A DNA stretch of 5,406 nt from Nitrospirota bacterium. Its GTDB lineage: Bacteria; Nitrospinota_A; UBA7883. Positions 1 to 5,406 of this stretch are shown here, piece by piece. The notes beneath the pieces were generated by a model. The model saw only the letters and a list, made by a program, of their open reading frames with translations, ran no database searches and had not been told where the DNA came from. The stretch spans positions 1 to 5,406 of the forward strand of contig DRJW01000338.1 of assembly GCA_011052055.1 (NCBI GenBank), given 5' to 3'. Position numbers and translations under genes: made by a program. Numbering within the stretch: position 1 is the first letter of the stretch; each line of letters begins with the position of its first letter.

Positions 1-2220
1 GGAGTAGGTTTCAGGCCGTTCGTCTATAACCTCGCCAATCGTCTTCACCTTGCCGGAAACGTCCTTAACAACAAGCTTGGCGTGACCATAGAGATAGAAG
101 GGACGAGAGAGGGTTGCGAAAAATTTCTTAAGACTCTTAAAACTGACGCGCCTCCGCTTTCGCGCATATCGGATATTAAAACCGAAAGCCTGAAACCTGT
201 CGGCGGCGCGGTTTTCCGTATCCTGCATAGCCGGGATGAAAGTAACGACATTGCGCTCATCTCACCCGACAACGATGTTTGCGCCAACTGTATCTGTGAG
301 CTTCTGGATAAAAACGACAGGCGCTACCGCTATCCATTCATAAACTGCACAGACTGCGGCCCGCGCTATTCAATAATAGAAGGAACGCCATACGACAGGC
401 CGAAAACCTCCATGAAAAACTTTAACATGTGCGAAAAGTGCCAATCAGAATACGACGATCCGTCAAACAGGCGGTTTCACGCGCAACCGAACGCATGCCC
501 TGTTTGCGGCCCGAAAGTTAAGCTTCTCGACTGTGACGGCAAGATGGTCAATAGCTCCGATCCAGTCGCAGACACCGCCGCATATATAAAGCAAGGATTG
601 ATCGTAGCTATAAAAGGAATCGGAGGGTATCAGATCGCCTGTGACGCAAAAAACGAAGAGGCGGTAAAAAACCTGCGGGATAGAAAATTAAGAAAAGAAA
701 AACCATTCGCCGTCATGTCCAGAGACGTTGAAGCGATCAGACAGTACGCCGATGTAAGCAAGCAAGAGGAAAAACTCCTGAATTCACGCGAAAAGCCGAT
801 ACTCCTGCTCAAAAAGAGAGCGGGAGGGGTTTTGCTGGCGGATTCAGTGGCTCCGGGCCTTAACGAATATGGTGTATTCCTGCCCTATACTCCCATACAC
901 CATCTCCTTTTCTCCGGCGAAGACGCCCCGGCTGTATTGGTTATGACGAGCGGAAACGTGACGGACGAGCCTATTGTTTTTGAAGACTCCGAGCTGTTTG
1001 ACAGGCTTGGCGGGATCGCCGATTACTTTCTTGTGAACAACCGGTCGATTGTGTGGCGATGCGACGATTCCGTGATCCGGACGCATAAAGGCAAGGCGGC
1101 GCTTCTGCGCAGGTCACGCGGATGGGTTCCGGCTCCTGTCTTTATAGAAAAAAAAACGCCTCCCATTCTGGCGCTCGGCGGCGACCTTAAATCGGTCTTC
1201 TCTCTTGCAAGCGGGAATACCGTTTTCCCCGGCCCGCACATAGGCGATCTTGAGCGCGCCGAAGCCTTTGATTCGTTCAAAAAATCAATAAGGCATTTTA
1301 AAAAGATTTTCGGGATAGAGCCGGAGCGTGTTGTTGTGGACAAGCATCCGCGATATTTCAGCTCCAACTATGGGCGTTCGCTCGGCCTGCCTGTTACAGA
1401 GGTTCAGCACCATCACGCGCATATCGCGTCGGTTATGCTTGAAAACAGGCTGAAAGGAGATGTGATCGGACTTAGCCTCGACGGGACAGGTTACGGCGAT
1501 GATGGAACGATTTGGGGCGGCGAGGTATTGCTGTGCGACTACGGGGAATATCAAAGAAAGTTCCATTTCCCCGCATTGAAACTTCCGGGAGGCGACAAGG
1601 CGGTAAAGGAGCCGTGGCGGATCGCCTCTGCGCTCTTGCACAAGTATTATGGTGAAAACCTTTTCGACGCGCATCCAAAATTTGTTGAGGAGATCGGCGA
1701 GGAAAAAATCAGAAACGTTATCATGATGCTCGAATCGGACACAAATTGCCCGGCCGCCACAAGCGCGGGGCGGCTTTTCGACGCGGTGGCTTCAATAATG
1801 CTCGTGAGCCATTTCAACAGTTACGACGGGCAGGCGCCTATATTGTTAGAGGCATACGCGGATACTTCCGTTTATAAAGACATGCCATTCTTGATCGAAA
1901 GCGACGGCTCCATAGATTTTGAGAGTTTAATAACCGGGCTTGTCATTTATGCGGGACGCGGCGGCGGAGAAGAAGGGGCGGCGATTTTTCATAACACGGT
2001 CGCAGGCGCGCTTACCGAGTGTTGCCTGCGTATAAAAAAGGAGAGCGGAGTCTCCAGCGTCTGCCTCGGCGGCGGGACTTTCCAGAACGTCTTTCTTATG
2101 AACAGGCTCCTGCCAATGCTGGAAAAAGATGGCTTTACGGTATACCTCCCAAACCAGCTTCCTATAAATGACGGCGGACTTTCAGTCGGGCAACTTGCGA
2201 TCGCGCTATCTGGTATCTAA
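1..2220 (+). CDS. hypF: Carbamoyltransferase HypF, [NiFe]-hydrogenase maturation (5' end outside window)
   Basis: HypF uses carbamoyl phosphate and ATP to make carbamoyl-adenylate and passes the carbamoyl group to the C-terminal cysteine of HypE. This is the source of the CN ligands of cytoplasmically assembled [NiFe] hydrogenases. The frame is open from base 1. Codons 1-27 read GVGFRPF...GNVLNN, the acylphosphatase active-site region (Arg5 and Asn23 of the partial protein), so the GTG at 82 is not the start. About 10-18 N-terminal residues are missing, and 739 are visible. Next come two zinc fingers with the exact family spacing CX2CX18CX2CX24CX2CX18CX2C (Cys94, 97, 116, 119, 144, 147, 166, 169). 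A YrdC-like domain follows at about 190-380 (IKGIGGY at 204-210, TSGN at 316-319). The Kae1/TobZ-like domain spans about 388-735, with metal-binding HHHAH at 470-474, DGTGYGDDGTIWGG from 494, LGGGTFQN from 689 and NDGG from 723. All signature elements are intact, so the protein is expected to be active. No partner hyp gene is in view; upstream genes may lie beyond the left edge. Confidence 0.97.
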   Translation, partial: GVGFRPFVYNLANRLHLAGNVLNNKLGVTIEIEGTREGCEKFLKTLKTDAPPLSRISDIKTESLKPVGGAVFRILHSRDESNDIALISPDNDVCANCICELLDKNDRRYRYPFINCTDCGPRYSIIEGTPYDRPKTSMKNFNMCEKCQSEYDDPSNRRFHAQPNACPVCGPKVKLLDCDGKMVNSSDPVADTAAYIKQGLIVAIKGIGGYQIACDAKNEEAVKNLRDRKLRKEKPFAVMSRDVEAIRQYADVSKQEEKLLNSREKPILLLKKRAGGVLLADSVAPGLNEYGVFLPYTPIHHLLFSGEDAPAVLVMTSGNVTDEPIVFEDSELFDRLGGIADYFLVNNRSIVWRCDDSVIRTHKGKAALLRRSRGWVPAPVFIEKKTPPILALGGDLKSVFSLASGNTVFPGPHIGDLERAEAFDSFKKSIRHFKKIFGIEPERVVVDKHPRYFSSNYGRSLGLPVTEVQHHHAHIASVMLENRLKGDVIGLSLDGTGYGDDGTIWGGEVLLCDYGEYQRKFHFPALKLPGGDKAVKEPWRIASALLHKYYGENLFDAHPKFVEEIGEEKIRNVIMMLESDTNCPAATSAGRLFDAVASIMLVSHFNSYDGQAPILLEAYADTSVYKDMPFLIESDGSIDFESLITGLVIYAGRGGGEEGAAIFHNTVAGALTECCLRIKKESGVSSVCLGGGTFQNVFLMNRLLPMLEKDGFTVYLPNQLPINDGGLSVGQLAIALSGI

Positions 2221-2285
2221 CTATCGTCTGGTGAGGGGACTCGGCAATATATACATTCCCTAATGAACAACGCTGATAAAGACAA

Positions 2286-2315
2286 GATTCGGGGAATCAG
2301 ATGCGCCCCTTATTT
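2286..2315. terminator. Weak possible terminator between convergent genes
   Basis: The 93-base gap between the hypF stop and the stop of the facing gene holds two overlapping short hairpins. GATTC-GGG-GAATC (2286-2298) on the - strand is followed by the T-rich TTGTCTTTAT, which would suit the - strand gene. GGGG (2291-2294) can instead pair with CCCC (2306-2309), followed on the + strand by TTATTT, which would suit hypF. Both stems are only 4-5 bp, so this is a weak call supported mainly by its position between convergent genes. Confidence 0.25.
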
Positions 2316-3906
2316 AAAAATGGTCTGTCGCGGCCTCCTCCCACATTAAGGCCATGCGCTCAGGGGCCGTTCCATTGACCAGGGAGCCCTCCTCTAAAGT
2401 CACATGAATTTCGTTCAACCCGCGAACCTCACCTGTGACTGTTCTTTTTCTAATATGACTGGGGCTTAAGTCGCGCAAATCTTTCAATCCTGCGGCTCCC
2501 AAAAGATCTAACGCGCTCTCGACGGTGAGGGCCTGAAAGTTGGCGACACGCCTGGCCTTGTCGTCTATATCAAGCCCCTTGCCTAGCTTCGGGTCTTGCG
2601 TGGCCACGCCTACAGGGCAGTGGTTTGTGTTGCACTGTCTGGCCTGGATACAGCCGAGGGCAAACATCATAGAGCGCGCCGCGTTGCATAAATCAACGCC
2701 ACTGGCAAGCTTGGAGACGATATGGTATCCAGTCGTGATCTTGCCTGCCGCGATGATCTTGATCTTCTTTCTTACACCGGCGCCTACGAGGGCGTTGTGT
2801 ATAAACCGTATACCATAGTTCAGGGGCGAGCCGACAGAATTTGAAAATTCGAGCGGCGCGGCGCCCGTCCCCCCTTCGGCCCCGTCTATGGTGATAAAAT
2901 CGGGAGTGATTCCGGTTTTCACCATTGCTTTAACGGTGGCCATCAATTCCCTTTCATAGCCCAAACACATTTTAAACCCTACAGGTTTGCCCCCGGAAAG
3001 CTCCCTTAATTTCGCCACAAACTCCATCAGCTCTTCTGGTGTGTCAAACGCAGAATGCCCCGGCGGAGAGATCACGTCTTTGCCCATCGGCACGCCGCGT
3101 ATTTCGGAAATTTCTTTTGAGACCTTGGCGGCCGGAAGGATGCCGCCGTGACCCGGCTTGGCCCCCTGGGATATTTTTATTTCTATCATTTTAACGGATG
3201 GCGTCGATGTCGCCTTCTGTTTAAAAGTATCCGGGCAGAACGCGCCATCCGGCTTGCGGCATCCAAAATATCCTGTCCCGACCTGCCATACCAGGTCGGC
3301 GCCACCCTCAAGATGATAAGGGCTTAATCCGCCCTCTCCTGTGTTGTGGTAAAAGCCGCCTGACTTTGCGCCCTTGCTCAGCGCCAGTATGGCGTTCTTG
3401 CTCAAAGCGCCGTAGCTCATCGCGGAAATGTTCAGCAAGGCGGCGTCGTATGGTTGCTTGCAAACTCCTTCTCCGATTGTCACCCTGCAATTGCAATGGT
3501 CCAGTTTGGCCGGTTTCATAGAGTGGGTGATCCATTCATACCCCACCTTGTTCACATCCCGCAAAGTTCCAAAGGGGAGTGTGTCCAGGCTCCTTTTGGC
3601 GCGTTGATACACAACGGATCGTTTTGCGCGGCTGAAGGGAATTTCATCCTCTTCCGACTCGATAAAATATTGCTGAATCTCAGGACGAATCGACTCCAGC
3701 AAATAACGAAAATGTCCCAGCGCGGGAAAGTTCCTCAAAACCGCCCTTCGGGTCTGAACCATATCAACGACACCGATTATCACAAAAGGAGCCACCAGAA
3801 TGTAGAGCCACCATAGAGAAGGGGAGATGGCGCCAAGCGCGCCCGTGACGATAATCAATATAACTGATACGACTATAAAAATACCTCGCGACCATATTTC
3901 TATCAT
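2314..3906 (-). CDS. Membrane-anchored FMN-binding glutamate synthase family protein
   Basis: This 530-residue protein matches the central FMN/iron-sulfur synthase domain of the glutamate synthase large subunit (the stand-alone family that includes B. subtilis YerD). Two hydrophobic segments at about 8-28 and 31-50 predict an N-terminal membrane hairpin, with the catalytic part probably in the cytoplasm. The core starts near 135 and shows LNISAMSYGALSK (158-170), NTGEGGLS (188-195), IEIKISQGAKPGHGG (241-255), ISPPGHSAF (279-287), the flavin-site stretch TIDGAEGGTGAAP (339-351) and AAGKI (386-390). Cys419, Cys425 and Cys430 in CX5CX4C, followed by PVGVATQDP, are the typical [3Fe-4S] ligands. 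It lacks the glutamine amidotransferase domain and the C-terminal GXGXG domain of full GltB, and no GltD partner is seen. Glutamate formation from glutamine is therefore not assured; ammonia, another amide donor or a different redox reaction is possible. The family's physiological role is not settled to my knowledge. The ATG start is supported by AGGAG six bases upstream. Family assignment is firm; substrate is unknown. Confidence 0.93.
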   Translation of the reverse strand: MIEIWSRGIFIVVSVILIIVTGALGAISPSLWWLYILVAPFVIIGVVDMVQTRRAVLRNFPALGHFRYLLESIRPEIQQYFIESEEDEIPFSRAKRSVVYQRAKRSLDTLPFGTLRDVNKVGYEWITHSMKPAKLDHCNCRVTIGEGVCKQPYDAALLNISAMSYGALSKNAILALSKGAKSGGFYHNTGEGGLSPYHLEGGADLVWQVGTGYFGCRKPDGAFCPDTFKQKATSTPSVKMIEIKISQGAKPGHGGILPAAKVSKEISEIRGVPMGKDVISPPGHSAFDTPEELMEFVAKLRELSGGKPVGFKMCLGYERELMATVKAMVKTGITPDFITIDGAEGGTGAAPLEFSNSVGSPLNYGIRFIHNALVGAGVRKKIKIIAAGKITTGYHIVSKLASGVDLCNAARSMMFALGCIQARQCNTNHCPVGVATQDPKLGKGLDIDDKARRVANFQALTVESALDLLGAAGLKDLRDLSPSHIRKRTVTGEVRGLNEIHVTLEEGSLVNGTAPERMALMWEEAATDHF

Positions 3907-4033
3907 TGAACGCTCCTGTGTTTACTGTCCACTCCGCCCCACCACCTTAACATCATGGAGTTTTTACCATGTCAGAAATGCCGCCCCGCAAAACCCATTT
4001 TCATCCTCCGGGGGTTTGGGTCAAGCTGTTTTT
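3907..4033 (-). other. Spacer between kinase and glutamate-synthase-like gene
   Basis: These 127 bases separate two genes of the same strand. They hold several short inverted repeats: AAACCC/GGGTTT (3991-3996 with 4012-4017, 15-base loop), CATGG/CCATG (3954-3958 with 3967-3971), and AGCTG-N6-CAGCT (4024-4039), which overlaps the kinase stop codon. None is followed on the - strand by a T run, so no intrinsic terminator is evident and readthrough from the kinase gene is possible. A TTGACC at 4019-4024 (-) resembles a -35 box, but no fitting -10 box follows. No promoter is called. Confidence 0.4.
3913..3917 (-). promoter_or_regulatory. Ribosome binding site of the glutamate-synthase-like gene
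   Basis: On the - strand AGGAG sits six bases before the ATG at 3906. This good Shine-Dalgarno match fixes the start, which also keeps the whole first membrane segment in the protein. Confidence 0.8.
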
Positions 4034-5185
4034 TCAGCTATACGGCGCCTTTATCATGAAAGTCGATCCTTTTCCCGTCTCCGATTTCACTGAGACCTCC
4101 CATCCATGGTCGTTTATTACTTGCTGTACTATGGCCATCCCAAGGCCTGTCCCCTGTTTTTTCCCATAGGAAAACAGAGGCTCCCATATCTTCTCAAGGT
4201 TATCTTTACCAATACCGACTCCGGTATCGCTGATTTCCATGACAACGGCGCCCCCTTCATCCTTAACATTGATTTCAAGCTCTCCTCCGTCCGGCATGGC
4301 TTCAACCGCGTTTTTCCCAAGGTTGAGCAAAGCCCTGCGCACCTGCCTTTTATCCATATCAAGCTCCAGCGAATCGGCCAGATTCAATTTGATCTCGACA
4401 TCATCCGGCGCCTGCGACCTGATCTGCTCCACCACGTTTTCAAACAGATCGCCAAGCCTTACGCGCTTTATTGTCATAGAAGATCTGCCGGTCTTTAAAA
4501 ACTCGAAAATATCCTCTACCAGGTTGTAAATATTGTCCGCCGATTTTTTCACCGTGTCAGATATTGTCGCAATCAGATCACTGTCACGCGGGGATGTTTT
4601 GAGCAGATCGGAGCTTATGCTCAGCCGATGAATGTCGTTTCGGATGTCATGCAGAATAGACGAGGCCAAGGAGCCGACAATCGACATTTTCTCGGCCTTT
4701 GCAAGCTCTTCGCGGAGCCTTGCCGCCTCGAAAGAGGCGGTAAGCTGTGAGGCCAGCGTTTCGAGCAAGTGACGGTCAACTTCTGTGAAAAACCCCTGTG
4801 CCGCGCTTTCTACGTTGAATACGCCAATGGTTTTGCCATTGTAGATCATCGGCGCGCAAAGCTCGGACTTGCACCCTTTCACTCCCATCAAAAAGCGGGA
4901 GTCTTTTAGCGTATCGGTGACCAGGACAGACTGGCCCGTTTTGGCGACTTCCCCGCTTATCCCTTCGCCCACGCGAATAACAAGGTCGGCGGCCTCTCTT
5001 GGAAACCCTATCCACTTCACCGCTTTTAAAATATCGTTTTCTAAAAGGCGCACTATCGCATAATCGTAACCCAGGATATCCTGGGAAATAATCATGGCCA
5101 TCTCCAGAGCTTCATCCGCTGACCGCAAAGAGGAGAGGTATTGTCCTAAAAGGTTAACTTTTTGTATCCTGTTTTCCATCGTCAC
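4034..5185 (-). CDS. Soluble GAF-domain sensor histidine kinase
   Basis: This 383-residue kinase of a two-component system has no membrane segment or signal peptide, so it acts in the cytoplasm. A GAF sensory domain fills about residues 16-155 (GEGISGEVAKTG from 73, SELCAPMIYNGKTIGVFNVES at 107-127, FFTEVDRHLLETLASQ at 132-147). A charged helical linker at about 152-168 leads to the dimerisation/phosphoacceptor helix with His179 in HDIRND. The ATPase domain has an N-box with Asn292 (GKNAVEAMPDGG), a G1 box DTGVGIG (320-326), an F-box IWEPLF (333-338) and a G2 box GTGLG (345-349), closing with GKGSTFMIKAP. The ATPase motifs resemble the NtrB/ZraS-type (HPK4) group. Asp180 and Asn183 fit the acid/Asn pattern for phosphotransfer and phosphatase action, so it may be bifunctional. 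The usual Pro after Asn is Asp184. The GAF ligand is unknown. The start is GTG (5185) or ATG (5179, 381 aa); neither has a near Shine-Dalgarno site, since the closest G-rich run (5201-5205) is 15 or more bases away. An in-frame TAA at 5189-5191 rules out a longer protein. No response regulator is present. Confidence 0.94.
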   Translation of the reverse strand: MTMENRIQKVNLLGQYLSSLRSADEALEMAMIISQDILGYDYAIVRLLENDILKAVKWIGFPREAADLVIRVGEGISGEVAKTGQSVLVTDTLKDSRFLMGVKGCKSELCAPMIYNGKTIGVFNVESAAQGFFTEVDRHLLETLASQLTASFEAARLREELAKAEKMSIVGSLASSILHDIRNDIHRLSISSDLLKTSPRDSDLIATISDTVKKSADNIYNLVEDIFEFLKTGRSSMTIKRVRLGDLFENVVEQIRSQAPDDVEIKLNLADSLELDMDKRQVRRALLNLGKNAVEAMPDGGELEINVKDEGGAVVMEISDTGVGIGKDNLEKIWEPLFSYGKKQGTGLGMAIVQQVINDHGWEVSVKSETGKGSTFMIKAPYS

Positions 5186-5355
5186 ATATTAACAGACAAG
5201 CCCCCTATAAAAACGTCAGACTATTTTCCTGCGCGCGGCTCCTGGCTTTTCAGACCGCAAGCTCTTGTTACTGGCTTCTCTTGACACAATCCATTGCTTT
5301 ATGGGAACCTCTAAAAATCCATTTCTGCTACAATCGGCTGTAAAAGGCGCCATGC
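5186..5355. other. Non-coding region upstream of the kinase gene
   Basis: I see no gene here on either strand. It should contain the kinase promoter, but no convincing -35/-10 pair stands out on the - strand: TAATAT (5187-5192, -) has CTGACG as its best upstream partner, at an unfavourable 22-base spacing. On the + strand TTGACA at 5281-5286 has no matching -10 at 16-18 bases, and TACAAT at 5329-5334 has no good -35. The stretch at 5303-5317 (GGGAACCTCTAAAAA) looks like a mobile-element end, but this rests on impression only. Confidence 0.5.
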
Positions 5356-5406
5356 TTCGTTGCCGAGTCAAATTCGTTGACGAGTCAAATTCGTTGACGA
5401 GTCAAA
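5356..5406. repeat. Tandem array of a 17-bp unit, at least three copies, cut by the window end
   Basis: The unit TTCGTTGACGAGTCAAA occurs at 5356-5372 (one change, TTGCC for TTGAC), 5373-5389 and 5390-5406, head to tail with no spacer. The third copy ends exactly at the last base, so the array may continue. Copies two and three each contain the dyad TTGAC-GA-GTCAA, and adjoining copies form a second dyad GTCAA-ATTCG-TTGAC across the junction. The unit is not a multiple of three and carries TGA on both strands, so a longer array would have stops in every frame and cannot code for a repeat protein. It lacks the long unique spacers of a CRISPR array. It could be an operator array, an iteron-like cluster, a dispersed genomic repeat or an assembly end effect. 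Confidence 0.9.

Noticed and set aside
1285..1674. 129-codon - strand ORF within hypF
   Set aside because: It is antisense to the conserved Kae1-like domain of HypF and shows no domain of its own.
3454..3816. 120-codon + strand ORF
   Set aside because: It is antisense to the N-terminal half of the glutamate-synthase-like gene, with no motif and no ribosome binding site.
4011..4033. Intrinsic terminator after the kinase gene
   Set aside because: The hairpins in the spacer are short and none is followed by a T run on the - strand.
3969..4169. 66-codon + strand ORF with GGAG eight bases before its ATG, starting in the spacer
   Set aside because: Two thirds of it is antisense to the end of the kinase gene, whose frame is clearly conserved. 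The peptide has no recognisable domain, and the start region overlaps the CATGG/CCATG palindrome by chance.
4106..4498. 130-codon + strand ORF
   Set aside because: It lies wholly antisense to the ATPase domain of the histidine kinase, and its composition is that of a reverse-frame shadow.
5281..5334. + strand promoter from TTGACA (5281) and TACAAT (5329)
   Set aside because: The two boxes are 42 bases apart, and neither has a partner at 16-18 bases.
5352..5406. Short + strand ORF from ATG at 5352 into the repeats
   Set aside because: Only 18 codons are visible, the upstream AAAGG is weak, and continuing repeats would close the frame with TGA.
5356..5406. CRISPR array
   Set aside because: The units are 17 bp and directly abut, with no unique spacers, and no cas gene is present.

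Overview
The window carries three protein-coding genes: one on the + strand that runs off the left edge, and two on the - strand. A non-coding right end finishes in a short tandem repeat. All three reading frames are intact, with no frameshift. The gene set (a [NiFe]-hydrogenase maturation factor, an iron-sulfur FMN glutamate-synthase-like protein and a soluble GAF sensor kinase) fits a free-living bacterium with hydrogen metabolism, probably Gram-negative and anaerobic or microaerophilic. Base composition is moderate and codon use is mixed (ATA, AGA and AAA beside GCG and GGC). A Desulfobacterota/Nitrospirota/Nitrospinota-like source is only a guess, because no marker gene is present.

Layout. 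Positions 1-2220 (+) hold hypF, missing only its first dozen or so codons. A 93-base gap follows, then the convergent - strand pair. Positions 2314-3906 (-) encode a membrane-anchored member of the FMN-binding glutamate synthase family (530 aa). A 127-base spacer separates it from 4034-5185 (-), a GAF-domain histidine kinase (383 aa). The kinase lies upstream of the glutamate-synthase-like gene on the same strand, so the two could be co-transcribed, although the spacer is long enough for a separate promoter. Positions 5186-5406 carry no gene that I can support. The last 51 bases are three head-to-tail copies of a 17-bp unit, each of the last two containing a perfect TTGAC/GTCAA dyad.

How the genes work together. 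HypF makes the carbamoyl group that becomes the cyanide ligands of the [NiFe] hydrogenase active site. It is in a different transcription unit from the other two genes, and no other hyp gene is visible. The kinase has no response regulator in the window, so its target is unknown. A link to the neighbouring amino-acid/redox enzyme is inference from position only. I found no clear new multi-gene system. The least explained element is the dyad-bearing tandem repeat at the right end, which the window cuts off.
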